From JACRDG01 sp963760985 (GTDB lineage Bacteria > Desulfobacterota > Desulfomonilia > Desulfomonilales > Desulfomonilaceae): DNA of 64,000 nt. Below are positions 1-9,321 of the stretch, piece after piece. The stretch spans positions 62,001 through 126,000 of the forward strand of contig CAVXFM010000017.1 of NCBI GenBank assembly GCA_963760985.1. The letters run 5' to 3'. The translations under genes and the position numbers were made by a program. Every line of letters starts with the position of its first letter. The stretch's first letter is position 1. The notes under the pieces were generated by a model. It was not told the origin of the DNA, ran no database searches, and was given only the letters and a program-made list of their open reading frames with translations.

Positions 1-8
1 GTGATTCC

Positions 9-401
9 GTGAAGAGCTCACACGTCAGGAACACCAAAATTCTCATAGCTGAGGACTCCGAAATCCTGAACAACATGATGAAGGACTTCTTTGAGGAGAA
101 CGGATTCGATGTGGTTCAGGCTTTCGACGGACTCGAGTGTAAGAGCGTTTTTCTGAAAGAGTATCCTGACGTGGCATTCCTTGACGTGCAGATGCCCAAA
201 CTTGATGGTATCGAGGCACTAAGATTCATCAAGGAGAAGGCACCTCGCACCATCGTGGTGGTAATGACCGCGTGGGGGAACGATCAGACTGCGGTCAAGG
301 CCATGAAGTTCAGGGCGGATGAATATTTGAACAAGCCCTTCAGCATGCGGGACATATTGGGGCTTACCCAGAAACCTCCTCGAGAAGCGCCGGGTCAATG
401 A
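9..401 (+). CDS. Response regulator receiver domain (N-terminal part of a frameshifted hybrid kinase)
   Basis: A CheY-like receiver of 130 codons from a GTG start. The acidic pair is E15/D16, the phospho-acceptor is D59 in FLDVQMP, the switch Thr is T87 and the conserved Lys is K109 in NKPF. After the receiver fold the frame ends in an unrelated tail, while the +1 frame continues at once with a linker, PAS and kinase domains. I infer that this and the next entry were one receiver-PAS-histidine kinase protein split by one extra base near 355-363, close to a run of four G. The receiver assignment is certain; being a separate protein is doubtful. Confidence 0.85.
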   Translation: MKSSHVRNTKILIAEDSEILNNMMKDFFEENGFDVVQAFDGLECKSVFLKEYPDVAFLDVQMPKLDGIEALRFIKEKAPRTIVVVMTAWGNDQTAVKAMKFRADEYLNKPFSMRDILGLTQKPPREAPGQ

Positions 402-1545
402 CGAGAATGTCCGCCTGAAACATGAGGTCAGTCGCTGGGAAAGATATCTCGCTCACCTGACGACCATCATCAACGAAGCGCTTGTCACCACGGACTCCCA
501 GGGGAGAATCGAGTTCATCAACCGCGCGGCTGAGGACCTGTGGGGCTACTCTCTCGAAGAGCTCAAGGACAAGGACATCCACTTTCTTGTTCGAGGCGAA
601 GCCCGCACGCTGCTCTATCGAGACCTGGTCAAGGACACGATCCGGAAGAAACGGCTGGAAGGGGAATTCCATTTTCGGAAAAAGGACAACCGCACGTTTC
701 CGGGATACCTCTCTTCATCGGTAATCGTCGAGAATAACCGTGTCCGGGGCATCGTAGTCGTGGTGGCGGACCTGACAAGGCTCCACGCGGTGGAGAGAAG
801 GCTGAAGCAATCGGAAAAACTGGCCTCCCTCGGCAAGGTGGTGGAGGGAGTGGCACACGAAGTGCGAAACTGTCTCACTTCTCTCGGAGGATTCACGCGG
901 CGTCTGCAGAACATTCTCTCTCACGATGCGACGTGTCACCAATATACCCAGATCATGCTGGATGACGTGTCACGGCTTGAAAGGATGGTGAGAGAGATTG
1001 AAGACTATGTCCGATTCTCGAAGTTCTACACGTTTCAGTTCCAGAGGATCCAGGTGCCCACAGTGATCCAGAAAGCACGCGAAAGGGCCCTGGAGCGTGT
1101 TGCCCCGGAGCGCACCAAGTCCGTGTCGGTGATGCTCAAGGCTGACCGGGATCTCAGCACAATCAGCGCGGATCCCGTTGCGCTCGAGGAGGCATTCTTC
1201 AATCTCATTGTGAACGCGTACGAAGCAATGCCGCATGGAGGGAAACTCAAGATCATAGCGAAGAATATCAATTCTGCGGTTTCTGTTGCGTTTACCGACA
1301 CTGGTGTAGGCATACCGGATCAGGATCTCACGGAGATCTTCAATCCTTTTTTCACCACAAAAACCACTGGAGCGGGTATGGGCTTGAGCAAGGTATACCT
1401 CCTGGTGGAAGAGCACGGTGGTGCGGTCAACGTGCATTCCGAACGCGGAAAAGGCACGACCTTCGAAGTATTCTTGCCTACTGAGCGGCTTATGACCGGA
1501 TTGCATCCCTGGGAGGCTGCCACCCGGGGAGGGCCTCACCGATGA
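331..1545 (+). CDS. PAS domain sensor histidine kinase (continuation after frameshift)
   Basis: Open in this frame from 331 to the stop at 1545, with no ATG, GTG or TTG before about 750, which supports translation as the second half of the receiver protein upstream. It holds a PAS domain (about 440-770, with INRAAEDLWGYSLEEL), a HisKA dimerisation helix with the phospho-His in GVAHEVRNCLTSL, and a HATPase domain with N box FFNLIVNAYEAM, G1 box DTGVGIP and G2 region GAGMGLSK. It should autophosphorylate and pass phosphate to a receiver, perhaps its own. No membrane segment is seen, so it is probably a cytoplasmic sensor. The signal is unknown. Confidence 0.85.
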   Translation, partial: TSPSACGTYWGLPRNLLEKRRVNDENVRLKHEVSRWERYLAHLTTIINEALVTTDSQGRIEFINRAAEDLWGYSLEELKDKDIHFLVRGEARTLLYRDLVKDTIRKKRLEGEFHFRKKDNRTFPGYLSSSVIVENNRVRGIVVVVADLTRLHAVERRLKQSEKLASLGKVVEGVAHEVRNCLTSLGGFTRRLQNILSHDATCHQYTQIMLDDVSRLERMVREIEDYVRFSKFYTFQFQRIQVPTVIQKARERALERVAPERTKSVSVMLKADRDLSTISADPVALEEAFFNLIVNAYEAMPHGGKLKIIAKNINSAVSVAFTDTGVGIPDQDLTEIFNPFFTTKTTGAGMGLSKVYLLVEEHGGAVNVHSERGKGTTFEVFLPTERLMTGLHPWEAATRGGPHR

Positions 1546-1646
1546 GTCTTGAGCGTTGACAAGGCGTGTCCACTGCGATGTGTGAAGACGGTTTTCCGAG
1601 ACGCACCGTCTCTTACAGAAGGACATGCGCGTGAAAGGGGACAGCG

Positions 1647-2276
1647 ATGCGCTTGGGTAAGTCTCTACCGGTTGCATTGGCTTGCGTGCTCACCGTGTGT
1701 GTCGCGGTGGCCCACTCAGAAATATATGTGCGCATGCACAAGGATGGGTACAAGGAATTCACTAACCGGCCCTCCGGCCCCGGCTGGGTATTCTATGCCA
1801 GCGAGTCGGGTAATGTGCCGGTCATTCGCTTTGAACGGCAAGGCAAGCCCAAGAGTATAGACGAGCTGGTCGAAGAAATTTCCGATACATTCCGGATAAA
1901 TGCGAATCTCGTGAAAGCGATCATCGTGACGGAGTCAAATTGCAATCCTTCTGCGGTTTCGAAAAAAGGGGCCCAAGGGCTCATGCAACTGATGCCTGCC
2001 ACGGCCAAGAAACTGAATGTAAGCCAGCCGCTGGACCCGAGAGAAAACATTGTGGGTGGCGTGAAATACATCAAAGGGCTGATGGCATCATACGGGGATC
2101 TTCGTCTGGCGTTGGCCGCATACAACGCCGGCCCTGGAGCTGTGCGGAAATATGCGGGAATTCCGCCGTATCGTGAGACGATCAACTATGTGAAGAAGGT
2201 GATTCGTTTTTACAAGAAATTCACTGCGAATCCTCATCTGCGAGTGGCTGAGGCAGAGAGGATGGAAGCGAAATAG
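1647..2276 (+). CDS. Secreted lytic murein transglycosylase, SLT family
   Basis: 209 aa with a signal peptide (about residues 1-24) and a Slt70-like lysozyme domain from about residue 80. The catalytic Glu is E96 in VTESNCNP; the family motifs GLMQLMP (about 111-117) and AYNAGPGAV (about 158-166) are intact. Such enzymes cleave the MurNAc-GlcNAc bond of peptidoglycan in the periplasm, giving 1,6-anhydroMurNAc ends. Residues 25-65 resemble a short DUF4124-like segment. The start is the ATG behind AAAGGGGA. The stop directly precedes the pgsA start, so the two are probably cotranscribed. Confidence 0.92.
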   Translation: MRLGKSLPVALACVLTVCVAVAHSEIYVRMHKDGYKEFTNRPSGPGWVFYASESGNVPVIRFERQGKPKSIDELVEEISDTFRINANLVKAIIVTESNCNPSAVSKKGAQGLMQLMPATAKKLNVSQPLDPRENIVGGVKYIKGLMASYGDLRLALAAYNAGPGAVRKYAGIPPYRETINYVKKVIRFYKKFTANPHLRVAEAERMEAK

Positions 2277-2854
2277 ATGAAAAGGCACCTCCCGAATTTC
2301 CTGACGATGGGAAGAATAGTCCTCGTTCCCCCGATTGTGATCTTGTTGTTTTTTCCAGGGAAACTGCCTTCTGCCGTGGCAGGCGGACTGTTCCTGATTG
2401 CGTCGCTCACGGATTTCTTCGACGGGTTCATTGCCCGGCGGTTCCAACTGGAGTCCTCCTTCGGACGATTTCTTGATCCCATCGCGGATAAGGTACTTGT
2501 TCACCTCCGCGTTGATCATGCTCATCTCCCTGGGGCGCGTCTCCGCTTGGGTGGTGATGCTGATCATCTCGCGGGAAGTGGCGGTCAGCGCGCTCAGGGC
2601 CATAACCAAAACGTGGAACACGACTTTGCAACCCAGTGCTGCAGGCAAACTCAAGGCTGTGATGCAGTTTGCTGCTGTCGTGCCCCTGATTGTGCACTAT
2701 CAGGTACAAGCTGATCATCCCCATAGATTTCCACGCGATCGGCACCGTGCTCATTTACGTCGCGCTATTCTTAACCCTTTGGTCCGGGGTAGATTATTTC
2801 ATTAGGTTCTACTGGGAATACCAGGTGGGTGAGGACGAAACCAAATCTCTGTAA
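2277..2854 (+). CDS. pgsA: CDP-diacylglycerol-glycerol-3-phosphate 3-phosphatidyltransferase (two frameshifts)
   Basis: A membrane enzyme that makes phosphatidylglycerol phosphate from CDP-diacylglycerol and glycerol 3-phosphate. The CDP-alcohol phosphotransferase motif is perfect: D49 G50 .. A53 R54 .. G63 .. D67 .. D71. Coding then moves to the +1 frame near 2495 (LFTSALIMLISLGRV) and again near 2700, ending in DYFIRFYWEY with stop at 2852-2854. Each shift is repaired by removing one base, giving about 190 aa, the usual length. All hydrophobic segments are present in the repaired reading. Sequencing error is more likely than decay, because this gene is usually essential. Confidence 0.88.
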
Positions 2855-2870
2855 ACGCACGTGTCAGCAG

Positions 2871-2957
2871 TGGCGGAGGGAGAGGGATTTCGAACCCCCG
2901 GACCTTTCGGTCAACGGTTTTCAAGACCGCCGCCTTAAACCGCTCGGCCATCCCTCC
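2871..2957 (-). tRNA. tRNA-Ser (anticodon TGA)
   Basis: On the minus strand an 87-nt cloverleaf starts GGAGGGATGGCCGAG and ends CCCTCCGCCA with an encoded CCA. The anticodon loop is CTTGAAA, giving TGA, with anticodon stem GCGGT/ACCGT-like pairing. A long class II variable arm (GACCGAAAGGTC region) and T-loop GGTTCGAATCC support serine. It lies between pgsA and ldcA, facing pgsA. Confidence 0.95.
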
Positions 2958-3019
2958 ACGGAGCAATCTAGCCCAGAAAAAGTTTCCCTGTCAAGACGAT
3001 CGTTTCTGCTCAGCCGTGC

Positions 3020-3961
3020 TTACACCACCGAAAGACCGGGAGGATCGGTACCCAACTCCACCAACGCGCCGTGGGGAAGCGTGAGGTTGGGTAACACATG
3101 TCCGTGCGGAAAGCCGCAGAGAATCGGTAAGTGGCGATCCGGGATCAGCCCGAGAAGTATTTCCTCCGCCGCGAGGGACAAATCGACGCCTTTGTTCCCG
3201 GAAAAGTTTCCAAGCACGATACCTGCCACCTGTTCGAGCACACGAGCCAATTTCAAGTGCGTAAGCATGCGATCAATCCGATACGAGGGCTCGTTCACGT
3301 CTTCGAGAAACAGGACTGCCCCGCGAAAATCCGGGGAGTGACAGGTCCCCAGCAGCGCGGTTACCAGAGAAAGACATCCGCCGATCAACGGACCTTGGGC
3401 TCGCCCGGGCCTGAGAACGCGCACGGGCCATCCCTCAGGAAGCAGACTTCTGCCGTGCATCGATTCGGTCAGCGCTTTGACAAACCAGGCTGCCGAAAGA
3501 GCGTCCAATCCCGATCCCACCTGGCCCGCGACCATCGGCCCTGCCCACGTCACCAGTCCGCAACGGGCGAAGAGCGACAACGACAGAGCCGAGACGTCGC
3601 TCATACCCACGAGGATTTTCGGATCTCCCAAGACAGCCTCATGGTCAATCGTGTCCAGCAACCGCATGATGCCGTACCCGCCTCGGGCGAAAAACACTGC
3701 CCGGATTTCCGGGTCTGCCAACATCGCGTTGAGATCCTGGCACCGCTGTGCGTCTGTTCCCGCGAGGTACCCGCTGCATTCGTATAAATGACACCCTGTA
3801 CGCACCCGAAACCCCGTCGCGTCGAGAAACCGGATGCCTTCATCCAGCATCTCAGGGGCTGCCGGTCCTGACGCGGCAACAATCCCCACGAGGTCCCCGG
3901 GCTTCAGAGGCGGAGGGATCAGTATCCTTCGACCGGCTAAGCACGATGATGATTCGGCCAT
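3020..3961 (-). CDS. ldcA: Muramoyltetrapeptide (LD-) carboxypeptidase, S66 family
   Basis: 313 aa. S66 peptidases release the terminal D-Ala from muropeptide tetrapeptides during cytoplasmic peptidoglycan recycling. The nucleophile is S121 in VGMSDVSAL, the Glu is E220 in LFLEDVNE, and the His is H288 in GHVLPN, giving a complete Ser-Glu-His triad. The N-terminal PPLKPGDLVGIVAASGP is typical. There is no signal peptide, in line with a cytoplasmic enzyme. An internal Met could serve as start because the first 14 residues are not conserved. It is transcribed toward the tRNA gene. Confidence 0.92.
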   Translation of the reverse strand: MAESSSCLAGRRILIPPPLKPGDLVGIVAASGPAAPEMLDEGIRFLDATGFRVRTGCHLYECSGYLAGTDAQRCQDLNAMLADPEIRAVFFARGGYGIMRLLDTIDHEAVLGDPKILVGMSDVSALSLSLFARCGLVTWAGPMVAGQVGSGLDALSAAWFVKALTESMHGRSLLPEGWPVRVLRPGRAQGPLIGGCLSLVTALLGTCHSPDFRGAVLFLEDVNEPSYRIDRMLTHLKLARVLEQVAGIVLGNFSGNKGVDLSLAAEEILLGLIPDRHLPILCGFPHGHVLPNLTLPHGALVELGTDPPGLSVV

Positions 3962-4175
3962 GGGTGGTGTCGCTTCCTCGCGTGAGTTCCGTCATGTGAA
4001 CTCAACGCGGCAAATCCGCAAGATCAGGGTCGCGGTCTCTCGGGTGAGTTCCAAGATACCGCAGCGTTCATCGAGTTTACCATAAATCCGGGCAGCCCCG
4101 GTTGACGCGGAAGGTCCTTTTTGAGATTGCACGACTGCGCGCCACCTGTTAGAATTGTGCGAGCAGGGAGGACCT

Positions 4176-4553
4176 ATGCCCGTAATTCTTCACGTGGAAG
4201 ACGACGCTCCTGTCCGATTCCTCTACAAAGAGGTTTTCGAGGAACTGGGTTATGAAATCATCCAGGCCAACTCGGGAGAAGAAGCCTTCCAGATCCTTCG
4301 CAAGAAAAGGCCGGATGTCATTATCCTGGACTTGAAGATGCCCGGTATGGGTGGCCAAGGATTCCTCGACAAATTTCATCGTATGAAAATGCAGATTCCC
4401 ATCGTAGTGAGCACCGCGTATCCGTACATGGCGCTTGACACTGCGTCTCTCGGCGCGGACGCGTACGTGGTCAAATCCGGCGACATGGCTGAGCTGGTGG
4501 AGCAAGTAAGTGCCTTGGTAACGAAGAAAGCCCGCACCCCATCCAAGCATTAA
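4176..4553 (+). CDS. Single-domain response regulator
   Basis: 125 aa consisting of one CheY-like receiver: acidic pair in HVEDDAP, phospho-acceptor D52 in IILDLKMPG, and Lys in VVKSGDM. There is no output domain, so it probably works as a phosphorelay shuttle or protein-interaction switch. I start it at the ATG at 4176, behind GGGAGGACCT, and not at the in-frame TTG 21 bases upstream. No kinase is adjacent, so it is an orphan. Confidence 0.88.
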   Translation: MPVILHVEDDAPVRFLYKEVFEELGYEIIQANSGEEAFQILRKKRPDVIILDLKMPGMGGQGFLDKFHRMKMQIPIVVSTAYPYMALDTASLGADAYVVKSGDMAELVEQVSALVTKKARTPSKH

Positions 4554-4613
4554 AGGAACCGGCTCCAGATACGTACGCGACCCCGGGCAATGGACGTTTC
4601 GCCACATCCGCGC

Positions 4614-5084
4614 TCAACGAAGCTCGCCCGGGAAAGTCCCTGTCTGCCGCAATGCCTCAGACACCACGATTCCTGCTGCCGTCGAGAGATTCAGACTCCG
4701 CACCTTGCTCAAGTCAATGGGAATCCTCGCGACCCTTAGAGGAAACCGTTCAAACAATTCAGGGGCCAGCCCGGACGTTTCAGGACCGAACAGGATGTGA
4801 TCGTCGCGGGAAAACCTTACCTGGTAGTATACGTCACCCCTCTTGCTCCCGGTGAGCACGATACGGGCCGGATCGGTCGCGCGGAGAAAGCTTTCCAGAT
4901 CGTTCCAGACCACAAGGTCCACCTTGTCCCAATAATCGAGCCCCGCACGTTTGAGTGACCGATCGTCGATATGAAATCCCAGAGGTTTAATCAGATGGAG
5001 CCTCGCTCCCACCGCGCAACAGAGCCTGCCGATGTTTCCCGTGTTGGGCGGAATCTCCGGGTGTACGAGCACTACGCTCAACAT
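4614..5084 (-). CDS. trmL: tRNA (cytidine/uridine-34-2'-O)-methyltransferase, SpoU family
   Basis: 156 aa, the usual length of the minimal SPOUT enzyme TrmL, which methylates the wobble ribose of tRNA-Leu isoacceptors using SAM. The knotted SAM site is shown by PPNTGNIGRLC (motif 1), LFGPETSGL (motif 2) and VRSLNLSTAAGIVVSEALRQ (motif 3). It lies downstream of the phosphoesterase gene on the same strand, separated by 230 bases that hold a degenerate copy of the palindromic element. Confidence 0.92.
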   Translation of the reverse strand: MLSVVLVHPEIPPNTGNIGRLCCAVGARLHLIKPLGFHIDDRSLKRAGLDYWDKVDLVVWNDLESFLRATDPARIVLTGSKRGDVYYQVRFSRDDHILFGPETSGLAPELFERFPLRVARIPIDLSKVRSLNLSTAAGIVVSEALRQTGTFPGELR

Positions 5085-5215
5085 TGCTGGGTCACTCCCT
5101 CACACGAAAGAATCTTGAGAGGATCTCTCGGTACACGACCAAGAGGATGCATGGGAATTGTGCCTGGGAGAAGAAAACGATCCACAGGACAAGATGCCGG
5201 CGAGGACATTTTTTC

Positions 5216-5313
5216 ATACCGATTGGCGTCCGAACGAGTAAGACAGCAGGGCAGGGGGGCGCCTGAACGAAGTGATGAGACGGCTTTGCGTCGGCCGTTT
5301 CCCGTTTCGCGTA
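5216..5313 (+). repeat. Palindromic intergenic element, copy A (degenerate)
   Basis: The left end ATACCGATTGGCGTCC matches the left end of the full-length copies. The core CGAAGTGATGAGACGGC followed by GCGTCGGCCG is kept. The right half is deleted or diverged, and only a GTTTCGCGTAT remnant of the right end remains. It lies between the phosphoesterase gene and trmL. Confidence 0.7.
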
Positions 5314-5316
5314 TCA

Positions 5317-6822
5317 TTACGCCAACCGGGGTGCGAGGACTTCGAATATCAGACCTGCGACCTCGGAGATTTCCGGATCCGACATTCGCGCAGCGACAGA
5401 CGGATCGTCTACGATGAGAAATGCGTCATCATGGGTGTGCATACCGGTAAAGATGTCCTTCATTACAGGCGCGGTGACGTTCACCGCGGCCTTGAGGTCG
5501 TATCCTCTTCGGGGAATGATCACGAGATCGGGCGCGCTCTCCATCGCTTCCCCTCGGTACAGCTCTTCCTTGAACTTGACCCCCGCAAAGAGCGGCTCTT
5601 CGGGGTCTGCGTCCGAATCGCCTTGGATTCCCACATCAATCAGCCGGATGCGCTCCATGTCGTACTTGAGTTTCTGGCGAAGCTCTTCCTTTTCCCGAGA
5701 GTTGAGCACGCCTGTCCGAAACCTGTCTCGGCTATGGAGGTAGATGCGCGTGGGGTCCATGGCAAAAGCCCTGGAACGGGGATGGATATCCTCCACGGTC
5801 CGAGGATCGGGGCGCGTATACGAGAGATACCCCAGGTTTGAAAGAATGTGGTTCAGGTAGACCTGAGACTTGAGCGCCGTGAACCCGTGATCCGAGAGAA
5901 CAATCAGTCGCGCTCTGCCTTGCAACCGCTCGACTAGAGTGCCGATGCACGCGTCCACTCTTCGATAGTAGTCGAGAAAATCCTTGTGAAACCGATGCGC
6001 GTGGTCCGAGAACGCGTCGAAGAAGAAATGGTGCAGCCGATCCGTCCCAGTAATCACGCCGACGAAGAGATCCCACGGATTGCTCTCCATTAAGTCCATC
6101 ATGACCTGGCCGCGGAGGTTCAGCGTGTCGAAGAGATCCTCAATGAGAAAGCCCGGGTCTTGTCTCCCGCGGACAGAGTCCACATCGATGCGGTAATTCT
6201 TTGATTTTAACCAAGGGATCAGGCTTGGCGGATATATGGCTCGGTCGAATATGGGGGAAACAAATCCTGCAACGAGCACTCCTTCCAGAGGCCGCGCAGG
6301 GTAGGTGAAGGGGAGATTGACCACCACCGAGGTCCTTCCGGGTAGCCTGTTCCAGAGAGCAGGCTGGCGGACGTCATCGAAAGAGGGCAAATGAACCGCT
6401 ATCTCTCCTGCCTTAAGATCAGTGAACCCGAATATGCCGTGCGCTCCGGGATTGGTTCCTGTCATGAAAGAGGTCCAGGCTACGGATGAAACCGCAGGCA
6501 GACTGGTCCGCATTTTTACAAAAGAACCTGCCCGCGCCACTTCCGCGAGTCGTGGCATGACCCCCGCATCAAACAGGCTCTCCAGCAGAGGGAATGGAAC
6601 GCCGTCCAGTCCGAGCACCGCGACTCGGGTGTGGGATGCGTATCGTGCGGAAATTCTTGTCCCGGCCCCCGCGTGGTTTTCCGGATCTCCTGACGCGCAC
6701 AAAGAGTCAGATGCAACGTTTTCTGTCCGTTTCGCCCGCGTGTGCGCTTCGTGAGCACCAGGGTGCGATGTGAAAGGGGAGGGGGGATTGGTCATTCGTG
6801 CGGATCCATGAGGGCAATTCAC
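5317..6822 (-). CDS. Alkaline phosphatase superfamily phosphodiesterase/nucleotide pyrophosphatase-like protein
   Basis: 501 aa. After about 65 poorly conserved residues the metallo-phosphoesterase fold starts with AVLGLDGVPFPLL (metal Asp D73). Then come TSFMTGTNPGAHGIFGF with the likely Thr/Ser nucleophile region, LSDHGFTALKS (metal Asp-His) and a late GMHTHDDAF (metal His). This matches the type I phosphodiesterase branch; the substrate cannot be read from sequence. There is no signal peptide at the chosen start. That start overlaps the upstream PHP gene stop by four bases (ATGA), so the two are probably translationally coupled. Confidence 0.85.
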   Translation of the reverse strand: MNCPHGSARMTNPPSPFTSHPGAHEAHTRAKRTENVASDSLCASGDPENHAGAGTRISARYASHTRVAVLGLDGVPFPLLESLFDAGVMPRLAEVARAGSFVKMRTSLPAVSSVAWTSFMTGTNPGAHGIFGFTDLKAGEIAVHLPSFDDVRQPALWNRLPGRTSVVVNLPFTYPARPLEGVLVAGFVSPIFDRAIYPPSLIPWLKSKNYRIDVDSVRGRQDPGFLIEDLFDTLNLRGQVMMDLMESNPWDLFVGVITGTDRLHHFFFDAFSDHAHRFHKDFLDYYRRVDACIGTLVERLQGRARLIVLSDHGFTALKSQVYLNHILSNLGYLSYTRPDPRTVEDIHPRSRAFAMDPTRIYLHSRDRFRTGVLNSREKEELRQKLKYDMERIRLIDVGIQGDSDADPEEPLFAGVKFKEELYRGEAMESAPDLVIIPRRGYDLKAAVNVTAPVMKDIFTGMHTHDDAFLIVDDPSVAARMSDPEISEVAGLIFEVLAPRLA

Positions 6823-7715
6823 GAAAGGCTTGTGCCATTCTGAGGCGTGAGACCGTGGCTCAATCCGCGAGGTCGATGGTTCGCAGCATCCTTGAGATTC
6901 CGTAGAATCTCGTAGGCGAGACTTCCCACCGCGGGAATTAGGCCCATCTCCACCTCCGGCTTGTTTGACCCGTGAAAATCGCTCCCTCCTGTGACTATCA
7001 GCGCTAACCGCGAAGCGATGTCGAGATAGGTTCTGGTCTGTGCGAGAGTGTGCTTGGAGTAGTAGGCCTCAATCCCTCTCAGTCCGTACTCCTTCAGACC
7101 CCTTACCGTTGCTTCGAGCCTTCCTGAGCTGTCTTCCCGGAGCGAATATGGATGAGCGAGCACGGCTAGGCCCCCTGCTTGGCTGATCGCAAGAATGGCC
7201 TTTTCGGGCTTGAGCTTGGTCTTCACCACGTATGCGGGGGCTCCTTTCTTCAGGTACCGGTCGAACGCGTCCTGGAGCGTGCTTACGTATCCCTTCCGGA
7301 CCATGATGTTGGCCACGTGCGGACGGCCAGGGACCCCATTGACAGCCTCTGTGTCGACTTCCTGTTCGGTGATATGTACGCCCAGAGCGTTCAACTTCTC
7401 CAGAATCAGAGGGATACGTTCCCGCCGTCCTTTGCTCAGCCATGCGAGACGCCGGAGCAGGCCCGGGTCGTCAGGGCGGATGAAATACCCGAGGATGTGC
7501 ATAATGCCTGGGGCCCAATCAGCGCTGATTTCCACACCCGGGATGACTTCCAGTTCTGTCGTCGTTCCTTCGTGTTGCGCAGGGCCTATCCCTGCAATCG
7601 TGTCGTGGTCGGTGACAGCAATGGCCTTGAGGCACCTTTTTCGGGCATACCGGACCACCTCTGCCGGAGACAGGGTTCCATCTGACATGGTGGTGTGGAC
7701 GTGCAGGTCAATCAT
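6819..7715 (-). CDS. PHP-domain phosphoesterase (YciV/RnmV-like)
   Basis: 298 aa from the ATG that begins MIDLHVHTTMSDG; a longer reading to 7781 adds 22 residues that look unconserved. PHP trinuclear metal ligands are visible: HVHTTMSDGT, VTDHDT, then HAVLAHPYS-like and GSDFHGSNKP segments. Relatives are 3',5'-nucleoside bisphosphate phosphatases or 5'-3' RNA/DNA exonucleases (RnmV/YciV), acting in the cytoplasm. It overlaps the following phosphodiesterase gene by four bases, so two phosphoester-cleaving enzymes form one operon. Confidence 0.88.
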   Translation of the reverse strand: MIDLHVHTTMSDGTLSPAEVVRYARKRCLKAIAVTDHDTIAGIGPAQHEGTTTELEVIPGVEISADWAPGIMHILGYFIRPDDPGLLRRLAWLSKGRRERIPLILEKLNALGVHITEQEVDTEAVNGVPGRPHVANIMVRKGYVSTLQDAFDRYLKKGAPAYVVKTKLKPEKAILAISQAGGLAVLAHPYSLREDSSGRLEATVRGLKEYGLRGIEAYYSKHTLAQTRTYLDIASRLALIVTGGSDFHGSNKPEVEMGLIPAVGSLAYEILRNLKDAANHRPRGLSHGLTPQNGTSLS

Positions 7716-7968
7716 TCGGTATTCATCTCTGCCACAGACTGCCGTGTGCCGTAAAATAGGGCGTGCCGCGACCTTCGTCAACTCTTATTCGATTTGCCAG
7801 ATGCTCAGTCGCTCGCTTAGGAGATGCCAAGCCGCCTCAAGCCCCGCTGAACGATTGCTGCGTGCGCAAAATGCGTGAAAATTCTTGCAAGAGAGTCTTC
7901 GCAGTGATATGTGTTAGAATTCCGCGCACGTCGATGACGACGACGACAATTTCTCTTAGGTAGTTTGA

Positions 7969-9321
7969 ATGGCGAAGAAGCTTTTCGGCACCGACGGAGT
8001 GAGAGGAGTGGCCAATCAAGAGCCCATGACCGCTCGAACCGCGCTCAACCTCGGTCGAGCGATCGCATATGTGGCTGCTGGCCGACCTCGCTGTACCCAC
8101 AGGATACTCGTGGGAAAGGATACCCGCATCTCCTGTGATATGCTAGAGAGCGCTCTATGTGCGGGAATCTGTTCCATGGGGGTAGACGCACTCCGTGTAG
8201 GCCAGATGCCGACACCGGGGATATCTTTTCTCACCACCAACATGCGATGCGATGCAGGCGCGGTAATTTCCGCGTCCCACAATCCTTTTCAGGATAATGG
8301 CATCAAATTCTTTGGAAGGGACGGATTCAAACTCTCCGATGCAGCTGAGGAAGACGTCGAACTGTTGCTGGACTCGAACGACCTCGACACCAAGCAACCT
8401 GCGCCGGGCAAGATAGGGCGAACGCGTCACATTGACGACGCACTTGGACGGTACATTGTTTTCGTGAAGAACAGTATTCCCCGTGACATGACCTTTGACG
8501 GTATTGATGTGGTCCTCGATTGTGCAAATGGGGCAGCGTATCGAGCGGCACCGGCGGTGTTGGAAGAACTGGGTGCGGAAGTGATGGGGCTAGGTGTGGA
8601 TCCGGACGGCAGAAACATCAACATGGGATGCGGTTCACTTCATACTGAAATTCTTCGCGAACATGTCCGGAACACAGGAGCGAATCTGGGAGTCGCGCTC
8701 GACGGAGATGCCGACCGGGTGATATTCGCGGACGAGAAAGGCAATGAAGTCGACGGCGACCAGATCATGGGCCTGATCGCGTGGGATATGATCAGACGGG
8801 GGCAATTGAGAAAGAAGACACTCGTGGCAACGGTCATGAGTAATATCGGCCTGGAGATTGCCATGCGAGAGATAGGCGGCTCTCTGGTTCGCACCCCCGT
8901 GGGAGACCGGTACGTGGTGGAGCGGATGCGGCAGGACAGGCTCAACTTCGGTGGGGAACAATCAGGGCATCTCATATTTCTCGATCAGAGCACTTCAGGA
9001 GACGGCATTCTGTCCGCCCTCCAGGTGATCAGGATTATGAAGGAAACCGGCAGACCTCTCTCGGAACTTGCTCAGAGGGTGCGAAGGTATCCGCAGGTGC
9101 TGAAAAACGTGGAAGTCCGGGCCAGAAGAGATCTGAACGAGGTTCCTGAGGTCCGCAAAGTCATCGCAGAATGCAACGATCAACTGAAGAAACACGGGAG
9201 ACTTCTGGTACGCTATTCCGGAACCCAACTGCTCTGTCGAGTCATGGCAGAAGGTGAAGACGAAGACACGGTACGGCAGATGGTAGACACGGTGGCAGAT
9301 GCAATCTCCAAGTACTTGTAG
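7969..9321 (+). CDS. glmM: Phosphoglucosamine mutase
   Basis: 450 aa, full length. It converts glucosamine-6-phosphate to glucosamine-1-phosphate for UDP-GlcNAc, hence peptidoglycan and LPS. It starts KLFGTDGVRGVAN; the phosphoserine is S103 in SASHNPFQDNG; the metal loop is DGDADR (about 244-249), the sugar loop GGEQSGH (about 326-332) and the phosphate loop RYSGTQ (about 415). The kdsD gene overlaps its last 23 bases in another frame, so the two form an operon feeding envelope sugar synthesis. Confidence 0.97.
   Translation: MAKKLFGTDGVRGVANQEPMTARTALNLGRAIAYVAAGRPRCTHRILVGKDTRISCDMLESALCAGICSMGVDALRVGQMPTPGISFLTTNMRCDAGAVISASHNPFQDNGIKFFGRDGFKLSDAAEEDVELLLDSNDLDTKQPAPGKIGRTRHIDDALGRYIVFVKNSIPRDMTFDGIDVVLDCANGAAYRAAPAVLEELGAEVMGLGVDPDGRNINMGCGSLHTEILREHVRNTGANLGVALDGDADRVIFADEKGNEVDGDQIMGLIAWDMIRRGQLRKKTLVATVMSNIGLEIAMREIGGSLVRTPVGDRYVVERMRQDRLNFGGEQSGHLIFLDQSTSGDGILSALQVIRIMKETGRPLSELAQRVRRYPQVLKNVEVRARRDLNEVPEVRKVIAECNDQLKKHGRLLVRYSGTQLLCRVMAEGEDEDTVRQMVDTVADAISKYL

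Noticed and set aside
970..1677. 235-codon minus-strand frame over the histidine kinase
   Set aside because: The opposite strand carries clear kinase motifs; this frame has none.
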